A stretch of DNA of 49,732 bases. Source: Chryseobacterium sp. GTDB lineage: Bacteria > Bacteroidota > Bacteroidia > Flavobacteriales > Weeksellaceae. This document shows positions 7,661 through 16,075 of the stretch, piece by piece. The DNA is taken from positions 1-49,732 of the forward strand of contig JAITMC010000004.1 of assembly GCA_031277615.1 (NCBI GenBank), read 5' to 3'. The notes below the pieces were generated by a model. It had not been told where the DNA came from. It did no database searches and was given only the letters and a program-made list of their open reading frames with translations. Position numbers and translations under genes: made by a program. The stretch's first letter is position 1. Every line of letters starts with the position of its first letter.

Positions 7661-7687
7661 AAAAAAGCCCGGGATCATCCAGGCTTT
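7661..7687 (-). terminator. Hairpin terminator of the TBDR-peroxidase operon
   Basis: On the minus strand AAAGCCTGGATGATCCCGGGCTTT folds into a stem with one C-A mismatch and is followed by TTT. It lies 20 bp beyond the stop of the di-heme peroxidase gene. Confidence 0.7.
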
Positions 7688-7707
7688 ATTCTATTTTTTA
7701 ATGATTT

Positions 7708-8856
7708 CTATTCCACAGGGAATTCCGGTCTTCTCATTTTAAATTTCGTTCCGGAAAGTGATTCCAGGAAAGAAACCAGAGCCTTTGTTTCTTCTTTGGT
7801 TAGGTTAAGAGGTTTCAGCAGCGGATCGGTCATGGGATACAGCGGGTCCTGCTGCTTCTTTTCCGGGCTTGGGTCAATCTGGTGCATTCCGCTGTTGTAC
7901 ATATTTACCACCCCTTCCAGGTCATTGAACAAGCCGTTGTGCATCCAGGGTTGGGTAAGCAGAAGATCTCTCAGCTGTGGTGTTTTGAATTTGCCTGCAT
8001 CTTCCGGATTTTTGGTGATCATATAAAGACCAAGGTCTTCATATTTTCTTTTGTAATAGGTCAGTCCGATATTGTGAAAAGATTCATCGGTAAGGTACTG
8101 TCCGCTGTGGCAGTTCATACACCGGGCTTTTGTTCTGAAAATATGCATTCCGTAGATCTCTTCATCGGTTAAAGCATTATATTTCCCTTCCAGGAACCTG
8201 TCGAAACGGCTTGGCTGGCTTTTAATGGTTTTCTGGAAATCGGCAATTACTTTTACAATCCGGTCATAGGTTACCTTCTCATCTCCGAATGCTTTTCTGA
8301 AAAGCTCTTTGTATCCCTTAACGGCCTGGATTTTGGCAGGAAGGGTTTTTACATCCATAGCCATTTCATGGTGGGCTCCGAGTGGACCTGCTGCCTGCTC
8401 TTCAAGGCTTTTGGCTCTTCCATCCCAGAAAAAAAGCTGTCTTTCTGCTATATTGTAAAGGGACATCGTATTTCTGTTTCCCAAAAGGTGGTCGTTTCCG
8501 AGAGCAACACGCCGGCGGTCTGACCAGCCCATTTCCGGATCATGGCAGGAACTGCACGAAATCTGGTTGGATTTGGATAGCTTAGGATCAAAGAAAAGCA
8601 TTTTTCCGAGAATAACGTTGGGTTTATCCTGATCAGCGAAATAAGCGGAATCAAAAGTAATGGGAGTAAATTCTTTCCATTTTACCCCGTAATCAATATT
8701 AGGTTTCGGCCATTCTGAAATTGCTTTTTTATAGCTTTTTACAATATCCTCAATAGTAGGATCCTGAACATCCATCAGGTTCCGGCTCACTTTCGGCGTA
8801 AAGCTCACTAAAATAAATACAATAATTCCTAAAGCTCCGAATATTCCTCTTTTCAT
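7708..8856 (-). CDS. Di-heme cytochrome c peroxidase (MauG/CcpA family)
   Basis: This is an exported protein of 382 residues with an N-terminal hydrophobic export segment (about 4-20). Two c-type heme sites are seen: CSSCH at 101-105 and CMNCH at 246-250. The WDGRAKSLEEQAAGP segment and the C-terminal FKTPQLRDLLLTQPWMHNG are typical of bacterial di-heme peroxidases and MauG-like enzymes, which reduce hydrogen peroxide or oxidise a protein substrate in the periplasm. It is the last gene of an operon with a TonB-dependent receptor, a DUF4876 lipoprotein and a barrel protein (8 bp gap to the latter), so it may process something that the receptor imports. Confidence 0.85.
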   Translation of the reverse strand: MKRGIFGALGIIVFILVSFTPKVSRNLMDVQDPTIEDIVKSYKKAISEWPKPNIDYGVKWKEFTPITFDSAYFADQDKPNVILGKMLFFDPKLSKSNQISCSSCHDPEMGWSDRRRVALGNDHLLGNRNTMSLYNIAERQLFFWDGRAKSLEEQAAGPLGAHHEMAMDVKTLPAKIQAVKGYKELFRKAFGDEKVTYDRIVKVIADFQKTIKSQPSRFDRFLEGKYNALTDEEIYGMHIFRTKARCMNCHSGQYLTDESFHNIGLTYYKRKYEDLGLYMITKNPEDAGKFKTPQLRDLLLTQPWMHNGLFNDLEGVVNMYNSGMHQIDPSPEKKQQDPLYPMTDPLLKPLNLTKEETKALVSFLESLSGTKFKMRRPEFPVE

Positions 8857-8864
8857 GTCTTATC

Positions 8865-10388
8865 TTAAAACGTTATCCCTATACTTGCTCCTGCAAAATT
8901 ATTGTTTTTTTTCTGGATTTTCTGAGTTTCAAACTGTGCGCTCACAAAGAATGCCGGTAGTTTTTCCACTTTGAAATCATATCTTACAGCAGTTCCGAAA
9001 GCAGAAATATCACTGGCCTGGAATTCAAAATCCTGACGGATCCATCCATCAACCGCCGCATTTCCTGAAGAACTCAGTGCATTAATTGACTTACTGACTG
9101 TTCTTTTATAAAAATAAGGCTGTAAGGTAAAAATCTGGCTTTCCGTGATCTGCTGCTTATAATCTGCATTGATCCCAAAGTAGGTATAAACAAATTTCTG
9201 CCCTGAATTCGGGTAAATCCTTCGTTCTTTACGATCTTCATAGCTGAAAAACGGAACTGCTGTAATGGAAAAACGATCCTGGCTGTACTGGTAGAATCCT
9301 TTCAGGGTACTGGTATAATCTTCTTTCCGGTAAGCCTGTCTTTTAAAAAGTTTGGAGAGCGAAGCTGTGTTCATCGAATAGCCGTACTCCGATCCTGTTT
9401 TTCTGGAAGCGGTATAGCCGGCCACAGCACCCAGTCTGTGCTTTTCACTGATATTGAAAAACTTGGCTCCTTCAAACTCAAACGTTTCACTTTTCAGGTC
9501 GGAAAGGTCAAAGAAGGTGTTGCCTGTACCTTTATAGCTTTTAATATTGTTTGCTGTTCCCACAGATGCCTGAAGATAAAAGTCTTTCCCCTGGCTTCCT
9601 GAGATCTGAAGGCCTCCTTTAAACGCAAACTCTTCATACACCTGATTAGGACGGTCTTCCCCGTTGAAAAGGTAGTTGGAAAAACCCAGTCCGGACATCT
9701 GATATACATACGGTCTTCCCAGCAGGCTCTGGAAATTAATCGAACTGTTCTGGGTATATTTGCTGACCTCACCGAAGATTCCGGCTTCATATTCCCTGAA
9801 GACTTTATAATTCACTCCGGCATTGATCCTCAGATCTGAAGTCGTGCTTTCCAGTCGCGGATCTTTTGAACGGGAACCTAGCTGTGCAGAATAGCTTACC
9901 TGGCCGGCAACGGTCCATCGGTTCATCTTCTGAAGGTATCCTCCGGCGAACTGATAACGCTCTACGTTCAGTTTTCCTCCCACGGAATCAGCCGTGATGT
10001 AAGGTGCGTTACGTTCATAATCCAGCGTTTCATTCCATTGTACGGAACCTGTTTTTATATTCTGATAGCTGGCGCTTCCCCATACATAACGGTTCGGCTT
10101 CAGCTTTTGGAAAGAGCCGGCTTCTACAGACAGTCCTTTATCTCCGTTACCAAGCTGCCGGCGATAAACCTTCTCCCTGTTTTTATGGTATCCGACGCTG
10201 AACTCTGAAAATGAAGAAGTACTATAACCCGACATAGATGCCGGGTTATGGTAAAAATTATTCTTAAAATTTCTTTCCGTATCGTACTGATTGCCGATGG
10301 TCTTAAAAAGACTGAGGCTGTCCTGAGCTTTCACACTGAATGAGAAGCCGATCAGCAGGAGACAGAAAGACGTTTTTGGATGTAGCAT
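8865..10388 (-). CDS. DUF6850-type outer membrane beta-barrel protein
   Basis: The protein has 507 residues: signal peptide (MLHPKTSFCLLLIGFSFSVKAQ), then alternating aromatic/polar strands through the whole length, ending with the outer-membrane type C-terminus GASIGITF. Early residues NNFYHNPASMSGYSTSS resemble barrel proteins annotated DUF6850 that sit beside DUF4876 proteins. No enzymatic motif is visible. As third gene of the operon, 30 bp after the DUF4876 gene and 8 bp before the peroxidase, it probably forms a pore or outer-membrane partner for this system. The family name is recalled, not searched. Confidence 0.7.
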   Translation of the reverse strand: MLHPKTSFCLLLIGFSFSVKAQDSLSLFKTIGNQYDTERNFKNNFYHNPASMSGYSTSSFSEFSVGYHKNREKVYRRQLGNGDKGLSVEAGSFQKLKPNRYVWGSASYQNIKTGSVQWNETLDYERNAPYITADSVGGKLNVERYQFAGGYLQKMNRWTVAGQVSYSAQLGSRSKDPRLESTTSDLRINAGVNYKVFREYEAGIFGEVSKYTQNSSINFQSLLGRPYVYQMSGLGFSNYLFNGEDRPNQVYEEFAFKGGLQISGSQGKDFYLQASVGTANNIKSYKGTGNTFFDLSDLKSETFEFEGAKFFNISEKHRLGAVAGYTASRKTGSEYGYSMNTASLSKLFKRQAYRKEDYTSTLKGFYQYSQDRFSITAVPFFSYEDRKERRIYPNSGQKFVYTYFGINADYKQQITESQIFTLQPYFYKRTVSKSINALSSSGNAAVDGWIRQDFEFQASDISAFGTAVRYDFKVEKLPAFFVSAQFETQKIQKKNNNFAGASIGITF

Positions 10389-10418
10389 AATCTATTGGTG
10401 AGATATCTGTTCCTGTTT

Positions 10419-11645
10419 TTAGTGAACGATACCGTTTTTTAAACTTGGTTGGGAATCTTTTACAAAGTCATTCGAAGAATTGTTGGTATCCATATAAAGA
10501 TTTTTACCGTTGCTCATCTGCCCGGTTACTTTACGTCTTACGGATTTTCCGAATCGGGTAGGATCTTTGTCGATAGTCCCTACGGAAGTCCAGCCTCCGT
10601 CGATGCTTGCCGAAGTAAGAGTATGGGCAAATTTGGTCGCAACACTGTTGTTCACTCCGTCAATGATCCAGGAATTCGGAAGGCTGTAGGCTTTTTTGGC
10701 AGTCACTGTTCCGGCACTGTTGATATAGGAATATTCATAAACATTTTTCTGCAGGAAGGAATCCTCAGACTCTCCGAAAGGGAAACGGGCGATCACATAA
10801 CTCTCAAAACCACGGTCATGTAAAAAGAACATGTTGAAGTTCATCTGCGAATAAATAACTTTGGCATTCGGTACGGAAGGATTATCTACCTGTCCTAAAG
10901 CTGGATTGTTTGAAGGATATTCAAAATCTGCATTGTGAAGGTCAAAGGCTGTGCTGGTCTGAGCATTGTGATTGATGGCGTTGTCTGCAATAACGATAAA
11001 GTCTCCCGGCTGTACAGGATAATCGGTGCCGGAACCTGGAAGCACCATAACAGCTTTTACCGGGAATCCGGTGTTCGGTGTATATGGAGTAGGGTTTTTA
11101 TCTTCTGTGGTCAGGAATTCAGATTGTCCGATGATGAGTTTGTCAGCATATAAAACCCCGTTGGTATTGTTGGTTAATTTAAAATAACGGCTTGAGTTAT
11201 AGTTTTTACCGTCAGTAGTTTTCACTCCTGTAAAGAATACTTCTTCAAAAATAAAATCTTCATGAAATTTTTTAATAATCAAAGGAATATGAAGATTTGT
11301 AGCAGGCAGTGCAATATCAGTCTGAGCCATTGCCCCTACGGATACCTCTTCATTATCGGAGATCACAGCTCCGTTTACCGTAATTTTATAAGAACCATAA
11401 GGTAAAGGTAATGAGAAAGAATTTAGATTCGTAATCGTTTCTGTTTTTACTTGATGGGTATTAACTTCTATGATTTCAATATTTAAACTTTTGTAAGACG
11501 AAATATTTTCTCCTGAAAAAGATAATGTTAAAATTCCGCTCTGAGCGGCTGTTGTTCCGAAATCATCATCACTGGAGCATGACGTTACCGTAAATGTAGC
11601 GGTCATCATTGCTGCTAAACTTAGTAGTAAAACTCTTTTTTTCAT
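10419..11645 (-). CDS. DUF4876 lipoprotein
   Basis: The protein has 408 residues with a lipoprotein signal peptide (MKKRVLLLSLAAMMTATFTVTSC). Directly after the cysteine comes SSDDD, an acidic surface-export type signal of Bacteroidota. A carboxypeptidase-regulatory-like fold (about 35-115) precedes a longer beta-rich domain with YFKLTNNTNGVLYADKLIIG and YPVQPGDFIVIADNAINHN, a lamin-tail-like pattern. DUF4876 proteins are found beside TonB-dependent receptors; the gene lies 19 bp after one here. A role as surface-exposed ligand-binding partner of the receptor is inferred. Confidence 0.8.
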   Translation of the reverse strand: MKKRVLLLSLAAMMTATFTVTSCSSDDDFGTTAAQSGILTLSFSGENISSYKSLNIEIIEVNTHQVKTETITNLNSFSLPLPYGSYKITVNGAVISDNEEVSVGAMAQTDIALPATNLHIPLIIKKFHEDFIFEEVFFTGVKTTDGKNYNSSRYFKLTNNTNGVLYADKLIIGQSEFLTTEDKNPTPYTPNTGFPVKAVMVLPGSGTDYPVQPGDFIVIADNAINHNAQTSTAFDLHNADFEYPSNNPALGQVDNPSVPNAKVIYSQMNFNMFFLHDRGFESYVIARFPFGESEDSFLQKNVYEYSYINSAGTVTAKKAYSLPNSWIIDGVNNSVATKFAHTLTSASIDGGWTSVGTIDKDPTRFGKSVRRKVTGQMSNGKNLYMDTNNSSNDFVKDSQPSLKNGIVH

Positions 11646-11664
11646 GTTATTTATTGATATTATA

Positions 11665-14415
11665 TTAAAAATTATAGTTCAGTTCCATCCCGAAATACGG
11701 TGTATTGGCTCCTTTCCTGTAGACCTTCACATTGTTGAACATATAAGGAGAGCTGTAATTGAAGAGCCTGTTTACAAATAATGAAGTCCGCAGGGCTTTG
11801 TAGATGCTTTTGGTTACTTTTACGTTTCCTGTGATGGTAAAGGTCATCAGTCTGTCGAGGTTATCAGAAACCGAAACACTTCTCACAAGCCACTGCTTAT
11901 AGGTATCTGTCCGGTCCGCTTCTGTAAAAGGATGTTCGATGCCATCGATACCGTAATATGAGACAGGTTCGGCAATTCTTCTGTCGTTTCTTTTATGATC
12001 ATATATATTTCCCTGTACAGAAGCGGAAACAATAAGGTCTAAACTTGGCAGATACGTATCGATCAACAGATTATAGTTGATATTGGAATTGTTGTATCCG
12101 TCATCATTTTTGTAAATTCCATAGTATGGGAATGGTCCCAAACCAACGGAAACGGTAGGCTTGAATACAATAGGAACCGAATTCCTGTACTGCGTTTTAA
12201 ACCATGCCCCGGTAAGGGTAAACCTTGTATTGATGGCTTTGATCCTTGGAGAGGTATACCCGAATTCAATTCCCTGCTTCAAAGTCTGGCTTCCGTTTTC
12301 ATCCAGGACATACTCTCCAAAGAGATTAACCACTTCGTAAGGAACATTGGTAAGGTCCGGCCCGTTGGTCCATTGCGAAAGGTCTACCTGTGATGCATCA
12401 TACTGTTTATAGGAATGTGCAGCGGTATGCCTCATTTTACGGAAACCGTTGTTCATATCTTCCTTAAAGTAGGCCATAAACAATTCATGGTTTCTGTAGC
12501 TCAGATCCAGCCTGATTTCTTTTTTAATACTTTTTGCCGCTTCAAGGCCTTTATTTTCTCTTGACTGTACGTAGGTCATGAAATTCACATAGCGATACTG
12601 CGAATCATTATGGTAATAATTCAGCTGTGTGTAATCCCAGTATTCCTTATTGGGATAGAGCATCATCATCGTAGGACGCTTGTAGAACAAACCGTAGCCT
12701 AATGTGATATCCGTTTTTAAAGGATAATTATTGATGGTAAGATGCGGCAGGCTGTACTGGAAATTCAGTCTAGGTTCTGTGAAGACTTTTTTACTGATGG
12801 CAAAAGAAGGATCGATGCCCATGTTTTTAGAAAACCTCAATCCGGCATAGAGGGTAAATTTATGGCGGTCTATGGCATAGCTCATCTGATCTCCTGCAAA
12901 TGCTGATAATAGACTGGAAGCCGGAATATCATTATAAGGTCTTGGCCTTTGAATCCCAACATTGGCTGAAGGAGGCGTTTTCATATCATAGATAAGACCT
13001 CTTCCGTTGTTCTTGGAATATCTCCAGTCGAGTCCGGCTTCATATTGATGGGTAATTCCGGCTGTTTTCCGGGTACCACTGGTCTGGAAGAAAGCCGTGA
13101 TATCCAAAGGTTTTCCTTCTGTGGAAAATTCAGTGACGTATCTCAGGTCAGGAAAATAACCAACATTTTCACCCTGTTCTGTAGCCAGAGAGAATGACCT
13201 CGGCCCGGAAAGCTGAATCAGTTTTCTCTGTTCGATCTTTTCAAAACCCTGACGGATTGCAGTGTTCAGCGTTAATTTATTGAAAAAGGCATTCTTATCC
13301 AGCTGGTAGCTAAAGTTATTGGTAAGGCTGATCCTTTTATTATTGGATTCATATTTATCTGTGGAAGGATATCCGTTGTCCGGATCGTATTTCACATTGT
13401 CAATATTGGAAGAAAAATCAATATTGGCTCTCCATTCCAGGGGTCTTGCCCAAAGCGTAGATACTTTTTTGGAACGGATGGAGGCTGTAATACGCTGATA
13501 ATTTTCAAAATCGTCCGTAGGATCGGATTTGGAATCAAGGAAATCCGCACTGGCACTCAGCTGCCATTGGTCTGTGATGTTGAAACCTTTTCCCACATAA
13601 TACTGTTTGCTGAATCCGTCTGCCTTGAATCTGGCCTGAAGCGGAGAACGGGCTACCTTACGCTCAATCTTGATCAGTCCCGAAGTAAGGTCTCCATAAG
13701 CAGCAGAAGGAATTCCGCGGATAATTTCCACTTTTTCAATATCATTGGTGGAAATAGTTCTCATGTCTACTCCTGAAGTAGTAGTCTCCCGATATTCACC
13801 TGCCTTACCGAACTGCTGGGTATCTACCGTGACCTGCATATCGGCGTTGGAATTGATGATGTTATCATCAATCATGAACTGAACTCCCAGCGATGAGGTA
13901 TTATATTGTTTTCCCGAGTAATCAGCAGTGTTTTCCCGAAGAGTGGCTCTGTTGGTAATATTCAGAGAAGGTGTTCTGGCCAGTCCTCCCGGAAGAAGCT
14001 CCATCAGATCACTGAAGCTTGATGGCTGGAGATGCTCCATTGCCTGTCTGTTGATGATGGATTTCGTCGTTAAACCTTTTCCTTCCTTTGAGAAGACCAC
14101 TACTTCTTCCAGTTTATTGACCGGAAGCAGCTGAATGCTGATATTCTGTCCGGCAGTAGAGGTTACGCTGAGTTCTTTTTCCTGGTAATCGGAATGAATG
14201 ATCCTGATGTGATGTTTACCACCTGAAACAGGCACAGAAACCGTTCCGTTTTTGTCTGTTTTTACGGAAATTCCGTCTATGGTAACAGAAGCTCCGTCCA
14301 GCTCCTTATTATTTTCATTGAAAACGGTAATGTTCAGTTGCTGTTTTTCAGTTTGAGCATAAACAAGGGGGCTGCCCAACATCAAAAAGAAAGCAAAAGG
14401 TAAAAATCTTCCCAT
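11665..14415 (-). CDS. TonB-dependent receptor with N-terminal regulatory-like domain
   Basis: The start is taken at the ATG 14415-14413, giving 916 residues with the signal peptide MGRFLPFAFFLMLGSPLVYAQ; a longer frame from 14463 would put 16 unrelated residues before it. After the signal come a CarboxypepD_reg-like domain (about 25-100), the plug (about 105-260, with VEIIRGIPSAAYGDLTSGLI, the classic end-of-plug motif) and a 22-strand type barrel ending YFGMELNYNF. It takes up an unknown large ligand across the outer membrane using TonB energy. Two Fur-like boxes around its promoter point to an iron or heme compound. First gene of a four-gene operon. Confidence 0.9.
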   Translation of the reverse strand: MGRFLPFAFFLMLGSPLVYAQTEKQQLNITVFNENNKELDGASVTIDGISVKTDKNGTVSVPVSGGKHHIRIIHSDYQEKELSVTSTAGQNISIQLLPVNKLEEVVVFSKEGKGLTTKSIINRQAMEHLQPSSFSDLMELLPGGLARTPSLNITNRATLRENTADYSGKQYNTSSLGVQFMIDDNIINSNADMQVTVDTQQFGKAGEYRETTTSGVDMRTISTNDIEKVEIIRGIPSAAYGDLTSGLIKIERKVARSPLQARFKADGFSKQYYVGKGFNITDQWQLSASADFLDSKSDPTDDFENYQRITASIRSKKVSTLWARPLEWRANIDFSSNIDNVKYDPDNGYPSTDKYESNNKRISLTNNFSYQLDKNAFFNKLTLNTAIRQGFEKIEQRKLIQLSGPRSFSLATEQGENVGYFPDLRYVTEFSTEGKPLDITAFFQTSGTRKTAGITHQYEAGLDWRYSKNNGRGLIYDMKTPPSANVGIQRPRPYNDIPASSLLSAFAGDQMSYAIDRHKFTLYAGLRFSKNMGIDPSFAISKKVFTEPRLNFQYSLPHLTINNYPLKTDITLGYGLFYKRPTMMMLYPNKEYWDYTQLNYYHNDSQYRYVNFMTYVQSRENKGLEAAKSIKKEIRLDLSYRNHELFMAYFKEDMNNGFRKMRHTAAHSYKQYDASQVDLSQWTNGPDLTNVPYEVVNLFGEYVLDENGSQTLKQGIEFGYTSPRIKAINTRFTLTGAWFKTQYRNSVPIVFKPTVSVGLGPFPYYGIYKNDDGYNNSNINYNLLIDTYLPSLDLIVSASVQGNIYDHKRNDRRIAEPVSYYGIDGIEHPFTEADRTDTYKQWLVRSVSVSDNLDRLMTFTITGNVKVTKSIYKALRTSLFVNRLFNYSSPYMFNNVKVYRKGANTPYFGMELNYNF

Positions 14416-14416
14416 T

Positions 14417-14435
14417 TTTATTTGTTCTAAATAAA
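14417..14435. promoter_or_regulatory. Fur-box-like dyad next to the TBDR start codon
   Basis: TTTATTT, GTTCT, AAATAAA: perfect 7-bp arms with a 5-bp centre, ending one base before the start codon (14415). Read on the minus strand it contains ATTTAGAACAAAT, close to the dyad at 14476-14498. It would lie just downstream of the transcription start, where a repressor blocks elongation or ribosome access. Confidence 0.55.
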
Positions 14436-14442
14436 TAGGGTG

Positions 14443-14450
14443 CAAAAGTA
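14443..14450 (-). promoter_or_regulatory. -7 element of the TBDR operon
   Basis: On the minus strand TACTTTTG fits TAnnTTTG. A TTTG 15 nt upstream (near 14466-14469) is a possible, somewhat close -33. The predicted start near 14438 places the promoter between the two Fur-like dyads. Confidence 0.5.
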
Positions 14451-14475
14451 TAAAATATACCAATGCAAAGAAAGT

Positions 14476-14498
14476 TTATTTAGAATAAATCAAAATAA
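14476..14498. promoter_or_regulatory. Fur-box-like 23-bp dyad upstream of the TBDR operon
   Basis: The site reads TTATTTAGA, ATAAA, TCAAAATAA. The outer arms TTATTT and AAATAA pair perfectly and the inner GA/TC pairs too, giving the scheme TTATTTwGA-N5-TCwAAATAA. This is the form of iron-regulator boxes recalled from Bacteroidota. It sits just upstream of the -33 region. Confidence 0.55.
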
Positions 14499-14552
14499 TT
14501 GACAAAAGTCAGAAATTAAACCCGTAAAATTTTATATAATATCAGGCTTTGG

Positions 14553-15566
14553 TTATATAATATTCACCTCTCTTTCAAGTTCTATACCGAATTTTTCTTT
14601 TACAGCATCAATGATTTTACCTGAGAAATCAAAAATTTCTTTTCCCGAAGCATTGCCAGTAGCGTTGATGATCACCAGCGACTGAAGTTGGTGAGATGCA
14701 GCATTACCTATCTGTTTTCCTTTCCATCCGCATTGTTCAATCAGCCATCCGGCAGGTACCTTTACCTTATCGCCGTTCGGATAGCCCTGAATATTTTCAA
14801 ATTTCTGTTTCAGCACTTCAAACTGCGAGAGGGGAATTGTAGGATTCTTGAAAAAACTTCCTGCATTACCTATTTCTTTCGGATCCGGAAGTTTGCTTTG
14901 TCTGATGGTGATAACCGCTTTGGAAATATCCTGAATCGTAGGATTCGTAATCCCTGAATTTTCAAGCTCGGATTTTATTGCTCCGTATTCCGTTTTCAGC
15001 TGATGATCTTTGGTGGTTAATTTAAAAGTAACTTCCAGAATGACATACTTTCCTTTTCCTTCCTGCTTGAAAATGGAATCTCTGTAGCCGAACCTGCACT
15101 CCTGAAGATCAAAATTTTTAAGCTCAAGACTTTCCAGATCCAGAACCTTACAGCTTACGAAAACGTCTTTAATCTCCGTTCCATAGGCTCCGATATTCTG
15201 CATAGGAGAAGTTCCTACATTTCCGGGGATAAGAGAAAGATTTTCCAGGCCCCCATAATTTTTTTCTAAGCAGTACATCACAAACTCATGCCAGTTTTCT
15301 CCGGCTTTAGCAGTAACCAGAACCTCATGATCATTAAGGATTTCTTCCGTGATACCCTGTAGATTGATTTTCACAGCCAGTCCTTCAAAATCCTTTGTCA
15401 GCAGGATATTGCTTCCGCCTCCTAAAAACAGAAGTTTCAGGTGATGTTCTTTAGAAAAGGTAATCGCTTCTCTGAGTTCTTCAATCTGGCTGATCTGGGT
15501 GAAATATTGTGCTTTGGCTTCAACGCCGAAAGTATTGTAAGGCTTTAAGGAAAAATGTTCTTGCAT
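14553..15566 (-). CDS. murB: UDP-N-acetylenolpyruvoylglucosamine reductase
   Basis: This cytosolic flavoenzyme makes UDP-N-acetylmuramate for peptidoglycan. The protein has 337 residues. The FAD-binding segment LGGGSNILLTKDFEGLAVKI lies near 48-67. The SLIPGNVGTSPMQNIGAYG motif and the active-site Ser of NAGSFFKNP are present, and the length and insert are of the type I (E. coli-like) class. It is the last gene of a three-gene unit, 4 bp after a lipoprotein gene that itself follows an aminotransferase. Confidence 0.95.
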   Translation of the reverse strand: MQEHFSLKPYNTFGVEAKAQYFTQISQIEELREAITFSKEHHLKLLFLGGGSNILLTKDFEGLAVKINLQGITEEILNDHEVLVTAKAGENWHEFVMYCLEKNYGGLENLSLIPGNVGTSPMQNIGAYGTEIKDVFVSCKVLDLESLELKNFDLQECRFGYRDSIFKQEGKGKYVILEVTFKLTTKDHQLKTEYGAIKSELENSGITNPTIQDISKAVITIRQSKLPDPKEIGNAGSFFKNPTIPLSQFEVLKQKFENIQGYPNGDKVKVPAGWLIEQCGWKGKQIGNAASHQLQSLVIINATGNASGKEIFDFSGKIIDAVKEKFGIELEREVNII

Positions 15567-15570
15567 GTTT

Positions 15571-16047
15571 TTATCGGTATTCTTTAGGAAGAATGGTATT
15601 GAGCTGTTCTTTCAGTTGCTGAAACTGCCTGTAATGAACGGTATCCACATATGAATTCACATAAATATGGGATTTTTTCGGAGTACGGATCTGGAAGGTT
15701 TCATCAATTCCGTCTACAGGCTGCCGGCTGGGTGAACTTTTTATAAAATCGAGATCTTTGATCTGAATGGAAGCGGTAAGCTTTTTCCAGGTATCTCCGG
15801 AAATAGGAGCTCCCCATTCCTGATGGGTCTGGTTGGCGCTCATTCCTTTTTCTGCTTTCACAGAGTCTTTGGTCACCCGGACGATGTTGTAATGACCAAG
15901 ATGACCGCCTACATGGGAAACACTGATGGCAACAATCTCATTAGAATGAGAACCGGATGTTTTCTTTTCAGGAAGCTTCCTGTCGCAGGAAAAAAATACC
16001 GGCAACAAAAGACATGAGAAGAATAGGTTCAGACTCGTATTTTTCAT
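15571..16047 (-). CDS. Lipoprotein of unknown function
   Basis: The protein has 158 residues with a lipoprotein signal (MKNTSLNLFFSCLLLPVFFSC). The mature part has a short basic linker, then a compact mixed domain (IVAISVSHVGGHLGHYNIVRV; DGIDETFQIRTPKKSHIYVN). No family is recognised with certainty. It lies 28 bp after the aminotransferase and 4 bp before murB on the same strand, so it is co-transcribed; this gives no clear hint on function. Confidence 0.75.
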   Translation of the reverse strand: MKNTSLNLFFSCLLLPVFFSCDRKLPEKKTSGSHSNEIVAISVSHVGGHLGHYNIVRVTKDSVKAEKGMSANQTHQEWGAPISGDTWKKLTASIQIKDLDFIKSSPSRQPVDGIDETFQIRTPKKSHIYVNSYVDTVHYRQFQQLKEQLNTILPKEYR

Positions 16048-16075
16048 TACCGGTAAATATAAGATATTATTGGGA

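Noticed and set aside
14416-14463. N-terminal extension of the TonB-dependent receptor from 14463
   Set aside because: It spans the -7 element and a Fur-like dyad, and the signal peptide begins at the ATG at 14415.
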